DNA of 64,000 nucleotides from Clostridium sp. 'deep sea' (lineage in GTDB: Bacteria > Bacillota > UBA994 > PWPR01): the NCBI RefSeq assembly GCF_014931565.1, contig NZ_CP063353.1:1302001-1366000 (forward strand), read 5' to 3'. The position numbers were made by a program, and so were the translations under genes. The notes below the pieces were generated by a model. It was not told the DNA's origin. It saw only the letters and a list, made by a program, of their open reading frames with translations, and searched no databases. This document shows positions 48,301 to 56,113 of the stretch, piece by piece; within the stretch, counting starts at the first letter, position 1, and each line of letters starts with the position of its first letter.

Positions 48301-48888
48301 AGTTGCAGTTAAGTCTCTTATATCTAAATCTGTTGCGGTCACTGTAGCACTTACTGTTCCCACTACATTCACAGCACCGTTAGCATCTGTCTCTACAGCG
48401 GTTAATGTTCCGCCGTTAGAGCCGTAGATTTGTACGCTATCTGATGTTGCAGTTAAATCTCTTATATCTATATCTGTTGAGGTAATAGAAGCACTTACTG
48501 TTCCTACTACATTCACAGCACCGTTAGCATCTGTCTCTACTGCGGTTAATGTTCCACCGTTAGAGCCGTAGATTTGTACGCTATCTGAGGTTGCTGTTAA
48601 GTCTCTTATATCTATGTCTGTTGAGATCATAGTAGCGCTTACTGTACCTGCTATCTTTAGTGCACCTGTGGCATCAGTCTCTATCGCTGTTAAGGTTCCG
48701 CCATTAGAGCCATAGATTTGTACACTATCTGAGGTTGCGGTTAAATCTCTTATATCTATATCTGTTGTTGTAACAAAAACTGCACCATCTGAATCAACCT
48801 TTACAGCTACATCAGTTGCGCCGTCTAAACCATATATTCTGGTCAAAAGTTGTTTAGGCCAGTTTTGAAATACATTATAATTTGGCAT
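45370..48888 (-). CDS. Repetitive structural protein with 21 copies of a 48-residue repeat
   Basis: The 1172 residues comprise a 41-residue N-terminus (MPNYNVFQNWPKQLLTRIYG), 21 consecutive 48-residue units (residues 42-1049, core DLTATSDSVQIYGSNGG) and a 123-residue C-terminal domain. Units differ mainly at SVQ/NVQ and SASITS/SATVTA. They are rich in T, S, N, D and G, almost free of K, lack Cys, and look like a beta-solenoid. There is no signal peptide and no anchor. The C-terminal domain matches that of the preceding gene's product. The ATG at 48888 follows AAGGAGGG. It is probably a glycosylated spore-surface or exosporium-like fibre, judged from context. The C-terminus resembles DUF6385-type proteins as I recall them. 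Confidence 0.85.
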   Translation of the reverse strand: MPNYNVFQNWPKQLLTRIYGLDGATDVAVKVDSDGAVFVTTTDIDIRDLTATSDSVQIYGSNGGTLTAIETDATGALKIAGTVSATMISTDIDIRDLTATSDSVQIYGSNGGTLTAVETDANGAVNVVGTVSASITSTDIDIRDLTATSDSVQIYGSNGGTLTAVETDANGAVNVVGTVSATVTATDLDIRDLTATSDSVQIYGSNGGTLTAVETDANGAVNVVGTVSATVTATDLDIRDLTATSDNVQIYGSNGGTLTAVETDANGAVNVVGTVSASITSTDIDIRDLTATSDSVQIYGSNGGTLTAVETDANGAVNVVGTVSASITSTDIDIRDLTATSDSVQIYGSNGGTLTAVETDANGAVNVVGTVSATVTATDLDIRDLTATSDSVQIYGSNGGTLTAVETDANGAVNVVGTVSATVTATDLDIRDLTATSDNVQIYGSNGGTLTAVETDANGAVNVVGTVSASITSTDIDIRDLTATSDNVQIYGSNGGTLTAVETDANGAVNVVGTVSASITSTDIDIRDLTATSDNVQIYGSNGGTLTAVETDANGAVNVVGTVSATVTATDLDIRDLTATSDSVQIYGSNGGTLTAVETDANGAVNVVGTVSATVTATDLDIRDLTATSDSVQIYGSNGGTLTAVETDANGAVNVVGTVSATVTATDLDIRDLTATSDNVQIYGSNGGTLTAVETDANGAVNVVGTVSATVTATDLDIRDLTATSDSVQIYGSNGGTLTAVETDANGAVNVVGTVSATVTATDLDIRDLTATSDSVQIYGSNGGTLTAVETDANGAVNVVGTVSASITSTDIDIRDLTATSDNVQIYGSNGGTLTAVETDANGAVNVVGTVSATVTATDLDIRDLTATSDNVQIYGSNGGTLTAVETDANGAVNVVGTVSATVTATDLDIRDLTATSDNVQIYGSNGGTLTAVETDANGAVNVVGTVSATVTATDLDIRDLTAISDSVQIYGSNGGTLTAVETDANGAVNVVGTVSATVTATDLDIRDLTATSDSVQIYGSNGGTLTAVETDANGAVNVVGTVSSSITSTDIDIRDLTANSDSVTIFRDFTTATETVTSATLFAGSTARDVSERQIYSFWIENSGLSNSADIRLELSPDNISWITDAATITLASTQATILSSTTFLQYARIAYASTTAGSDTNLEIIWQART
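45742..48765 (-). repeat. 144-bp coding tandem repeat, 21 units
   Basis: The 144-bp unit repeats in perfect frame. A higher-order duplication is visible: the stretch starting at 47521 recurs at 48097 with offset 576 bp, exactly four units. Synonymous differences (for example GTTAGATCC and ATTTGAACC variants) mark sub-families, so the array has grown by unequal recombination in blocks. Confidence 0.92.
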
Positions 48889-48920
48889 TTATATACCCTC
48901 CTTTTTACTACATACTTAAC

Positions 48921-49787
48921 TTACTGTAATTTAGCAATATAATTAATTGTTAAAATTGTAGGAAGTCCTATAGTAGCTGATTTGTAAGCAACTCTTATAT
49001 AGTTGCCAAATATTTGTGGTATTAAAGTTACCTCTTCACCAGTTGCAACAGTAACTTCCAATCCATCATCAACATAGGTTATATCATCACTACTTATTTG
49101 CAGTTTTATTACAGCATCTTCTGGCCCATCATTTTTTATAAAGAATGTTGAGAAGAAAGCTTTAGAAAACTGTCGCGGTGTAGAAAACGCATAAACATCA
49201 CCTGTTATTACTGGTGGGTCTGCTTTAAACTCCGTAACGGGCTCTAAAGATCCAGTAATTTCTATTGGTTCATACTCAAAATCTAGTAATATTGATGGCC
49301 AACGGGTACTATTGCTATAACCAATACCGTAGATTTTGATTGCAGTTGAAAATATTGATTCATCTACTGCTTTAATTAACAAACCAAAATTACGTTGAGG
49401 ATCTACAATCCATTCCTCAAGTAGTGCTTTAATATTTACATCAATATCTACTATTCCTGGACCTACATCAAAAACAGCAAACGGTGCTGCATCAAAATTA
49501 GGTGGACTACCAGGACACGTTGGTGTTGGTATCCAATTTTCAATTATTTTATAAATACCAAATGTTTTTGTTATTCCTGAATCATGGGAATGAACCTGCA
49601 TACTCAATATTGCAGAACTGATATCAGCTATTGTTAAAAATGGGTCAATGTCAAATAGTAAAATACCTTGAGAAATTTGAAGTATTTTACGTCCCAATTG
49701 AATTGTGCTAGAATTCTGCTGGCAATCTGCAGGATCTAAGTTGTTAATTGCAAAAGTATCTATTGGCACAACATATTTAATAGTCAA
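48921..49787 (-). CDS. DNRLRE-like structural protein sharing the repeat protein's C-terminal domain
   Basis: The 288-residue protein starts at TTG 49787, after AAAGGAGAG. Residues 1-170 resemble a DNRLRE domain (ILLFDIDPFLTIADISSAIL, GIYKIIENWIP, VDIDVNIKALLEEWI, NFGLLIKA). Residues about 195-285 (FSTPRQFSKAFFSTFFIKND, then LQISSDDITYVDDGLEVTVA, YIRVAYKS) align with the C-terminus of the repeat protein (STARDVSERQIYSFWIENSG, LELSPDNISWITDAATITLA, YARIAYAS). No signal peptide is present. It is the first gene of the locus, behind a SigK-like promoter, and may cap or anchor the repeat fibre. Confidence 0.75.
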   Translation of the reverse strand: MTIKYVVPIDTFAINNLDPADCQQNSSTIQLGRKILQISQGILLFDIDPFLTIADISSAILSMQVHSHDSGITKTFGIYKIIENWIPTPTCPGSPPNFDAAPFAVFDVGPGIVDIDVNIKALLEEWIVDPQRNFGLLIKAVDESIFSTAIKIYGIGYSNSTRWPSILLDFEYEPIEITGSLEPVTEFKADPPVITGDVYAFSTPRQFSKAFFSTFFIKNDGPEDAVIKLQISSDDITYVDDGLEVTVATGEEVTLIPQIFGNYIRVAYKSATIGLPTILTINYIAKLQ

Positions 49788-49844
49788 ATTAATCTCTCCT
49801 TTCAGAATTATCTAAGGCAAGTAAAATCAATACAAGCCTTACTA

Positions 49845-49872
49845 TAAAATATGAACATAGTAATTAAGTGTT
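49845..49872 (-). promoter_or_regulatory. SigK-like (late mother-cell) promoter
   Basis: The minus strand shows AACA, then 16 bases from its AC to CATATTTTA. The SigK consensus is AC, 16-17 bases, CATANNNTA. It sits about 58 bases ahead of the TTG start of the surface locus. Sequence match only; not proof of use. Confidence 0.45.
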
Positions 49873-49886
49873 ACATAAATTTAACA

Positions 49887-49912
49887 AGCTTTTTGTGAAA
49901 AAAGCTTGTATA
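49887..49912. terminator. Inverted repeat upstream of the surface locus
   Basis: ACAAGCTTTTT pairs with AAAAAGCTTGT around a short centre. It lies between two divergent promoters and may be a regulatory site or a bidirectional terminator. Confidence 0.4.
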
Positions 49913-50129
49913 ATAACAACAATAAGCGAATAATCTTAGAACTATTTATAAGATAAATAATTTTATAAAAAATTTAAGTTTATAAAAGGTTATTTTGCTT
50001 ATTATATTTACTTATATAGCTTGTTTATAAATCTTTATATTATATGTAATACAATCATAGCTTGTTCTACTCTTTTCCATTTGACTATTTATAATTTGTA
50101 ATGTATACTACCGTTTAATATATTGATTA

Positions 50130-50395
50130 AATCGTTGATTGAGATTAGTAACTATTAACAATTATTAACAGAGAGTCAAACAAGGGTGGGAGTTTGATAA
50201 TAATTTTTTTAGTGAATGGACTCATGAGTTGAAGCTGAATTTTAGTAAGCAACACGGGTTTCTCCCGTTATAGAGATAGGGTATCGGATTTTTAATTTTC
50301 CTGTACTTGAATATAAGGAGATTAATATCTCAAATTAGAGGTGGCACCGCGTATATACGCCCTCTGTATACTTTGTTATACAGAGGGCTTTTTTG
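50130..50395 (+). promoter_or_regulatory. T-box leader, tryptophan-type
   Basis: The T-box sequence GTGGCACCGCG is at 50341-50351. A terminator stem (50360-50370 with 50377-50387) follows, ending CTTTTTT. Stem I includes GATTAGTAAC on its 5' side, and GTGAA then TGG then ACTC on its 3' side. The TGG fits a Trp specifier, in agreement with trpB downstream. Uncharged tRNA-Trp should pair with TGG and the T-box bulge, favouring the antiterminator and read-through. Confidence 0.9.
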
Positions 50396-50435
50396 TATAT
50401 AAATAGCTAATTTATTCTATAAAGGGGGGCTTATT

Positions 50436-50453
50436 ATGTTGTACCACTGGTGA
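50436..50453 (+). CDS. Leader peptide MLYHW
   Basis: The five-codon ORF ATG TTG TAC CAC TGG TGA follows AAAGGGGGG with a 6-base spacing. Its last sense codon is the rare Trp codon. It lies between the T-box terminator and trpB, 46 bases before the trpB start. Ribosome stalling at TGG, or at the stop codon, could add Trp-dependent control over trpB translation, analogous to the Trp-codon leader peptide before B. subtilis anti-TRAP, which also sits behind a T-box. Function is inferred from position and composition. Confidence 0.55.
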   Translation: MLYHW

Positions 50454-50499
50454 AAAGTTGCTCAGCTGATAAATAAGTCTTTATATAGGAGGATATAAA

Positions 50500-51672
50500 A
50501 TGAAAAAAAATATTGGTTATTATGGTGATTTTGGTGGCATGTATGTAGATGATAATTTAAAAAAATGTTTACTTGAGGTTGAATCTGCCTTTAACAGGTG
50601 TATTAAAGATGTAAATTTTATTAATGAACTTCAATACTACTATAAACATTATATTGGAAGAAAAAGTCCTTTATACTTTGCAGAAAACTTATCTAAAAGA
50701 TTGGGTGGTGCAAAAATTTATTTAAAAAGAGAGGATTTAAATCACACTGGTTCTCACAAAATTAACAATGCAATTGGTCAGGTTTTGCTGGCAAAAAGAA
50801 TGGGTAAAAAAAGAATTATAGCCGAAACCGGCGCTGGACAACATGGAGTTGCTACTGCTACAGTATGTGCTATGTTTGATATTGATTGCACTATTTATAT
50901 GGGAGAAACAGATGTAAAACGTCAATCACTTAATGTGTTTAAAATGAAGCTGTTAGGTGCCAATGTAGTTGCTGTAAAATCTGGTAAGGCAACTTTAAAA
51001 GAAGCTGTGGATGCTGCCTTAGCTGACTTCGCAAATAATAGTAAAGCTACTTACTATTTAATTGGATCTGCTGTTGGACCTCATCCATACCCCCAAATAG
51101 TAAGGGAATTCCAAAGTGTTATTGGATTTGAGTGTAAACAGCAGATTATAGCTATAGAAAATAAATTACCTAATTATGTTATTGCTTGTGTGGGTGGGGG
51201 TAGTAATGCCATAGGAATTTTTCATGCATTTAACAATGAAAATAATGTTAATTTAGTTGGAGTTGAACCAGCCGGCAAAGGTCTTAATACAAAATTACAC
51301 TCTGCCTCCTTAAGTAAAGGTGAAGTTGGTATTATACATGGCTTTAAATGTTATACCCTTAAAGATAGTAATGGAGAAAACTCTGTAGGACACTCTATTG
51401 CTGCTGGACTAGACTACCCAGGTGTTGGCCCAGAGCATTGTTTTTATAAAGATTGCAATAGGGCAACTTATGTATCTATTACAGACACTGAAGCATTAAA
51501 TGCATTTTATTTACTAAGTAAAACAGAGGGCATAATTCCTGCACTTGAAAGTTCTCATGCAGTAAGTTATGCCTGCAAACTAGCCCCTACTTTAAACGCA
51601 GATGATATTATAGTTGTAAATTTATCTGGTAGAGGAGATAAAGACATTAATCAAATAATTCAGTTAAAATAA
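50500..51672 (+). CDS. trpB: Tryptophan synthase beta chain
   Basis: This PLP enzyme condenses indole with serine to tryptophan. The 390-residue protein is TrpB1-like, with PLP lysine Lys87 in HTGSHKINN, the catalytic Glu loop [12 protein letters not shown], the phosphate loop VGGGSNAIG and [10 protein letters not shown] near the end. The ATG at 50500 follows AGGAGG. No trpA or other trp gene is adjacent, so it may salvage indole rather than complete a full pathway. It is controlled by the Trp T-box and perhaps the MLYHW leader, and ends at its own terminator. Confidence 0.95.
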   Translation: MKKNIGYYGDFGGMYVDDNLKKCLLEVESAFNRCIKDVNFINELQYYYKHYIGRKSPLYFAENLSKRLGGAKIYLKREDLNHTGSHKINNAIGQVLLAKRMGKKRIIAETGAGQHGVATATVCAMFDIDCTIYMGETDVKRQSLNVFKMKLLGANVVAVKSGKATLKEAVDAALADFANNSKATYYLIGSAVGPHPYPQIVREFQSVIGFECKQQIIAIENKLPNYVIACVGGGSNAIGIFHAFNNENNVNLVGVEPAGKGLNTKLHSASLSKGEVGIIHGFKCYTLKDSNGENSVGHSIAAGLDYPGVGPEHCFYKDCNRATYVSITDTEALNAFYLLSKTEGIIPALESSHAVSYACKLAPTLNADDIIVVNLSGRGDKDINQIIQLK

Positions 51673-51678
51673 AACATC

Positions 51679-51705
51679 AGGAGAGCAAAATTGCTCTCCT
51701 TTATA
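51679..51705 (+). terminator. Terminator after trpB
   Basis: A 10-bp stem (51679-51688 with 51691-51700) follows the trpB stop by seven bases and is followed by TTATATTGTTTATT. Confidence 0.85.
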
Positions 51706-51734
51706 TTGTTTATTTATTGATAATAAATAAAGAT

Positions 51735-52592
51735 TTATAATAAGTATTTACTTTTAAACTCATCGTTACTCATTTGTGCTATACTTCTAACCTCTTGTAT
51801 ACCATGCTGTTTATAAGCTCTAAATACAATTTCGTAACCCAATCTATGGGTTAACCGTTTTCCCGAATACGTCTTGTTTTTCATTTCCTCAAGACTTACC
51901 AAACTGTTGTTGTTCATTTCAGTTAATGTATTATATAAATTTTTTAAATTCTCATACTTTATATCCGAAATTATATAATCTTCAAGCGCTGGATATCCAT
52001 AGTAGGGTAAATCATTTACTGTTCTATAATTATATGCAGAAAAAATACCTATTCCTTCATACTGTATTAAATAGCTTATAGTTTGTAAAAAGCTATTTTT
52101 ACTAGTGAAATCAAAGTACTTTTCTAACTGTTCAGAAACAGTATGGGCAGTTTCATGAATGGCTATCGAAAAAATCTCTTTAATATCTTTACAGATAGCA
52201 ACGTTTAAATTAATACAAACAACATTATCTATACCTATGCCTATGTCGTAACCAATTACTGGGCAAATTATTGTTTGTGATAAATTACAATTTTTAAATA
52301 TATTGGTAACTTCTTTGCTGATTATTGTTTGCCACTCATTAGTTTTTGTTTTTAATTGAGCTACAATTTTTTTTATATCGTTTAAGTTTTGGCTTAAATT
52401 ACGTAAGCCATAGCCAGCGTTAGTGGCACCATTAAGGGCATCTATAAGCATGTTTACATTAAATTTAGAACCAGTCATTTTAACATGTTTTTGAATAGTA
52501 TCATAAGCAATTGTACTGGTTATTTCATTGATATCACCTTCATTGGCGGCCGCCTTTAAAACAATGTCTACATAAGAAAAATCAAATTTCAT
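51735..52592 (-). CDS. Putative zinc metalloprotease (HETAH motif)
   Basis: The 285-residue soluble protein has an HExxH zinc motif in FSIAIHETAHTVSEQL (about residues 142-158). A downstream YEGIGIFSAY (about 191-200) could supply the third ligand Glu, as in gluzincins. The layout resembles DUF5700-type putative Zn proteases as I recall them. A Gly/Ala-rich N-terminal half precedes the motif. It starts five bases after the GNAT gene stop on the same strand and is probably co-translated. The substrate is unknown. Confidence 0.6.
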   Translation of the reverse strand: MKFDFSYVDIVLKAAANEGDINEITSTIAYDTIQKHVKMTGSKFNVNMLIDALNGATNAGYGLRNLSQNLNDIKKIVAQLKTKTNEWQTIISKEVTNIFKNCNLSQTIICPVIGYDIGIGIDNVVCINLNVAICKDIKEIFSIAIHETAHTVSEQLEKYFDFTSKNSFLQTISYLIQYEGIGIFSAYNYRTVNDLPYYGYPALEDYIISDIKYENLKNLYNTLTEMNNNSLVSLEEMKNKTYSGKRLTHRLGYEIVFRAYKQHGIQEVRSIAQMSNDEFKSKYLL

Positions 52593-52596
52593 TATT

Positions 52597-53433
52597 TTAC
52601 CTATTTAAAACCCTTTCCATTACAATACAGTTACTGCTTATCGGCATAAACCCGTATCTGTGTAACTCATTTAGCTCTTTATTAAGATTGGGCGGTAACA
52701 TAATATTGATTTTATTAACACCTGTCTCTTTAGCTTTATTTACTGCAAAGTTAAAACAATTAGTTGCATTGCCTTCATATAAAGCAAACTGCAAGGCTCG
52801 TTCGGGCATAAATCTAGCTCCCACTACAAGCAAATCCGAATTATTAAAATAAACAAAACCCATCTTACTTAAATATCTGTATAGGTCCTTATTCATTTTA
52901 TAAAATGTTCTGTTTAAAATCATAAAACTATTCCACTTTTTTTCAAGTGGACTAAGTAGCTCAACTGTTTTTTGATAATTTGCCTTTTGAAAAAATACAT
53001 TATTATTAATTTCTGTGCCTGTAAGTACGTAATCTGCCCCAGCAAATTCTCCTGCCAAAGTAAAACCATTAATTTTAGCTAGACCTGCACTAGCAGCATT
53101 ATTTACCCCTGTATACATCCTTATTGCATTTACCTTAAGTATTTGAGCTTGATGTAAGTATTGGTTATAAATTGCCTTTCCTACACCTAAACCTTGATAA
53201 TCTTTATCCACCCTCAAGGTTTCAAGCCAAGCTGAGTTATCTGGTAACACTGTAAATTTTCCTATGCCAACAATTTTACCATTTATTTCAGCAACATATA
53301 ATGGCTCTTTTAAATTACTAGTAAAATCAGTCCACATCCGCTCTACATACCTTAAATTAGGTGTAGCTTTACTTTCTACATATATAGCTTGCTGTTTATC
53401 TTTTTCTGTAGCTGGTCTTACATTAATTTTCAT
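52597..53433 (-). CDS. GNAT-family N-acetyltransferase
   Basis: The protein has 278 residues. The N-terminal GNAT domain shows NVRPATEKDKQQA, LYVAEINGKIVGIGKFTVLP and the acetyl-CoA loop LRVDKDYQGLGVGKAIYNQY, then TGVNNAASAGLAKINGF. The C-terminal 120 residues look like a degenerate second GNAT half, giving a two-domain protein. The ATG follows AGGAGC. It is coupled to the putative metalloprotease gene. The substrate is unknown. Confidence 0.88.
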   Translation of the reverse strand: MKINVRPATEKDKQQAIYVESKATPNLRYVERMWTDFTSNLKEPLYVAEINGKIVGIGKFTVLPDNSAWLETLRVDKDYQGLGVGKAIYNQYLHQAQILKVNAIRMYTGVNNAASAGLAKINGFTLAGEFAGADYVLTGTEINNNVFFQKANYQKTVELLSPLEKKWNSFMILNRTFYKMNKDLYRYLSKMGFVYFNNSDLLVVGARFMPERALQFALYEGNATNCFNFAVNKAKETGVNKINIMLPPNLNKELNELHRYGFMPISSNCIVMERVLNR

Positions 53434-53530
53434 AAATACGCTCCTAATATTTAATTACTATAAAATTAAAGATAAAACTTTAGTATCCTGCTTTAAACTT
53501 TGTTTTTAGCGTATTTACTTTTTAATAATA

Positions 53531-53572
53531 CAAACTGAGCTAGTAAATTAAGCAATTTACTAGCTCAGTTTG
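53531..53572 (-). terminator. Terminator-like 19-bp hairpin
   Basis: A near-perfect stem (53531-53549 with 53554-53572) with a 4-base loop lies directly downstream of the minus-strand gene ending at 53580. The T-content after it is moderate in both directions. Confidence 0.7.
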
Positions 53573-53579
53573 ATTGAGG

Positions 53580-53921
53580 TTATTTATATGTTATATAAAA
53601 ACAAAGCACAGATGATACATATATAGTTATAGATAATCCATACAACACCAAACCCATACTTTGAAGAGTTACATTAAACATTTGAGGTATGTTAAATACA
53701 CCCAAAACTGCTATTAATAAAAGAAATGCTAAGATTAACCTCGATGCATTGCTTCTCACTTTCAACATAAAAAATGAGTCCATTCTTTCTATTAATTCAA
53801 GGTCTATGGCTATCCATGATAGAGTTATAAATCCAAAAATAAAATAATCATACCTATCTTGCACAAAGCCATACATTATAATAAAGACCATAGACATATA
53901 GAGAAAGACTTTTTTATACAT
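53580..53921 (-). CDS. Small hypothetical membrane protein
   Basis: The 113-residue protein has about four hydrophobic segments (VFLYMSMVFIIMYGFV, FIFGFITLSWIAIDL, LILAFLLLIAVLGVF, GLVLYGLSITIYVSSVLCFY). The family is not recognised. The ATG follows GGAGGTGG. It stands alone with its own terminator. Nothing in its context suggests a role. Confidence 0.6.
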   Translation of the reverse strand: MYKKVFLYMSMVFIIMYGFVQDRYDYFIFGFITLSWIAIDLELIERMDSFFMLKVRSNASRLILAFLLLIAVLGVFNIPQMFNVTLQSMGLVLYGLSITIYVSSVLCFYITYK

Positions 53922-54330
53922 TTAAGCCACCTCCAAAAAAAATACTTATACTTATATGCACTTGTAATATTTAATATCTTATACCTACTATTTTTGTAAG
54001 TTAATATCTTGATGTAGTAAATCTATTTTATAAAGTCATATATAACAACACCACCTTATATTTAAAAGTATTTATGTATAATCATGCACTTTTTAGATAT
54101 ATTATTATCAAAAATTAATCATCTACTCTTTTATTTATATTACTACAAAAAAAGTTATTTTTTTTAATTATTTAAAAACTGGTCGTTTTTTTTAGCTAAT
54201 CGGCAATAAAATATATTGTATACGACAAGTTTTTTGCACTTTTCTCCATACTGAACAATTTAGCCTATAATAACTTTAGAAAATAATAATATTAGAAAAT
54301 ATAACGATTTTACTTAACTTTAAAATACTT
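53922..54330. other. AT-rich spacer without gene
   Basis: Very AT-rich, with runs of A and T. No coding frame, RNA or convincing promoter can be named, apart from the terminator that follows at its right end. Confidence 0.4.
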
Positions 54331-54361
54331 AAAGGACAAGCTTAAAAAAGCTTGCCCCTTT
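54331..54361 (-). terminator. Terminator after ABC permease
   Basis: AAAGG..CAAGCTT pairs imperfectly with AAGCTTG..CCTTT around AAAA, 18 bases after the permease stop. Confidence 0.7.
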
Positions 54362-54378
54362 GTTAATATTATTTATAA

Positions 54379-55104
54379 TTATTTTTTTACAGTGGCTTTT
54401 CGTATCAGCAAATATTGAAACAATGCTATAACAATAATCGCTATAGAACTCCAAAAAACAAATAATAGTGGATTACTAGTATTGTATTTGCCAAAAAATA
54501 TAGCAAAAGCTTTATAAATTCTGTTTATAACTCCACCAGGTACTGATTTATCAAGAATAGGTATTGAAATTAAAAATAGTAATGGAACACCAAATGAAAT
54601 AAGCTGTTTAAGCCTTTTGTTACTCCTATAATATATCATAGATATAAGCATACCCAATAGGTTTATTAAGGCGTATAAAAATACCATCCATAAAAACCCT
54701 TCTAAATATGATAATAAAGAATTTCCTGTATATCTACTAAGATACATTGAGCTAAAAATAGACTCATAACCAGAGATTAAGCTACCCACTACTCTAATTA
54801 TGCTATCAACAAAAGCCATAATCGCCGCTATTGGAAACACTGCTAATACCAAACCAGTAAAGATAGTTTTACGAGTTAATCCATTAACTAAACCAAATTT
54901 AAATCCATCTTTAAACGTTGCAATACCTCCAACAAACATAAATATTGCTGTAGATAATTCCAAACCGTTTACTTGTATTCCACCAAAATTTAAAGCTTTA
55001 GATAAAAACGCAAGAACTAAAACGGTAAAGATTATTAAGTAATATATTGAAATAGAGTTTCTACTATCAGCAACCTGATACTTTATATATGTTTTTATTT
55101 TCAT
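54379..55104 (-). CDS. ABC transporter permease (YtrC/ABC-2-like)
   Basis: The 241-residue integral membrane protein has about six helices (YLIIFTVLVLAFLSKAL, VLAVFPIAAIMAFVDSII, LLSYLEGFLWMVFLYALINL, LLFVFWSSIAIIVIALFQYL). It follows the ATPase gene by two bases. Together with the GntR-type regulator upstream this is a YtrA-like locus, usually responding to envelope stress or antibiotics. The transported compound is unknown. Confidence 0.78.
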   Translation of the reverse strand: MKIKTYIKYQVADSRNSISIYYLIIFTVLVLAFLSKALNFGGIQVNGLELSTAIFMFVGGIATFKDGFKFGLVNGLTRKTIFTGLVLAVFPIAAIMAFVDSIIRVVGSLISGYESIFSSMYLSRYTGNSLLSYLEGFLWMVFLYALINLLGMLISMIYYRSNKRLKQLISFGVPLLFLISIPILDKSVPGGVINRIYKAFAIFFGKYNTSNPLLFVFWSSIAIIVIALFQYLLIRKATVKK

Positions 55105-55106
55105 TG

Positions 55107-55967
55107 TTATTCACCATCCTTATTTGTTAAGTGCACAAATAATTTTTGCAAATCAATTTTAGATAATTCTAAACCCTGGGGAATAGATTCTTTAGAGATA
55201 TTCTCTAGTACATACACAGATTTTAATCCACCTAGTACATCTTCACCTAAAGTATTTAAATTCTTTGTAAAACTATCTACCTGCTGAGCTGGACCTGTTA
55301 TAGTAAAGCCTTGTGATAAGAGATTCTCCACTGTATCGGTTAACATTACTTTGCCCTCATCAATTATTATAACTTCCTCTATTATGTTGGCAGCCTCCTG
55401 AACTAAATGAGTAGACAATATAATTGTTTGCATATCTTTTGAGTACTTATTTATTAACTCTTTATAAAATAAATCTCGATGGTTTGCATCTAACCCTAAA
55501 ACAGGTTCATCTAAAATTATAATGTCTGCATTACAAGCCAAAGAAATAATGATTTTATATATTGAAGAATAACCAGTAGATAACTCTTTAACTTTTTTAT
55601 TTATGTTAAGATTAAATTTATGTGCTAACTCTAAAGCATAATTGTTATCAAACTTAGGATAAAAAGCTTTGCTCCATTCAAATAAGCTTTTAATTTTGCT
55701 TCCTTCTGGGTAATAACATTGCTCAACCATACAATAAATTCTGCCTTGAGCTTTATCATTTTCTACTACTGATTCTCCCTCTAATAATACATCTCCACTA
55801 TTGCAAAATATTTTATTAGTTAAAATATTTAAGAGTGTTGTTTTGCCAGCTCCATTTCGACCTAACAAACCGTATATCTTGCCTTTCTCTAATTTAAGAT
55901 TTATATTATTAAGCGCAACTACATTTTTATATGTTTTGGTAACATTTTTAAATTCTATAAAGCTCAT
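55107..55967 (-). CDS. ABC transporter ATP-binding protein
   Basis: The 286-residue cytoplasmic ATPase has Walker A GRNGAGKTT, Walker B IIILDEPVLGLD and switch His in LSTHLV. The signature loop reads ELSTGYSSIYKI where LSGGQ is usual, a degenerate form common in YtrB-like ATPases. The ribosome site lies inside the end of the preceding small ORF (AGAAAGGGCTGAG). It pairs with the downstream permease and is probably repressed by the GntR protein. Confidence 0.9.
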   Translation of the reverse strand: MSFIEFKNVTKTYKNVVALNNINLKLEKGKIYGLLGRNGAGKTTLLNILTNKIFCNSGDVLLEGESVVENDKAQGRIYCMVEQCYYPEGSKIKSLFEWSKAFYPKFDNNYALELAHKFNLNINKKVKELSTGYSSIYKIIISLACNADIIILDEPVLGLDANHRDLFYKELINKYSKDMQTIILSTHLVQEAANIIEEVIIIDEGKVMLTDTVENLLSQGFTITGPAQQVDSFTKNLNTLGEDVLGGLKSVYVLENISKESIPQGLELSKIDLQKLFVHLTNKDGE

Positions 55968-55968
55968 A

Positions 55969-56112
55969 TTACTCAGCCCTTTCTACCATTTGAATTATTT
56001 CTTTTTTAGATACACCAATTTTTCCTGCTTCTTGTAACAATGGTTTAACATAACTCTCAAAAAAAGTAATCTTCTTATATGTTTTTGAAACATTTAACTC
56101 TACAATGCTCAT
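55969..56112 (-). pseudogene. Chimeric 47-codon ORF: ABC-ATPase start fused to GntR tail
   Basis: The first residues (MSIVELNVSKTYKK) resemble the start of the ATPase (MSFIEFKNVTKTYKN). The rest (ITFFESYVKPLLQEAGKIG, then VSKKEIIQMVERAE) resembles the end of the GntR protein (VIFFENYVKSLLHEAKKIG, VTKKEIIQMLERAE). Both ends carry the same AGAAAGGGC..GAGTAA..ATGAGC junction. It is best explained as the scar of a deletion between two tandem gntR-ABC pairs. It keeps an ATG (56112) and a ribosome site, so a peptide could still be made. Confidence 0.75.
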
Positions 56113-56113
56113 G

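Noticed and set aside
45742-48765. CRISPR-like array
   Set aside because: The repeats are 144 bp, contiguous, in frame and coding, with no spacers. No Cas genes are present, and I saw no CRISPR array anywhere in the window.
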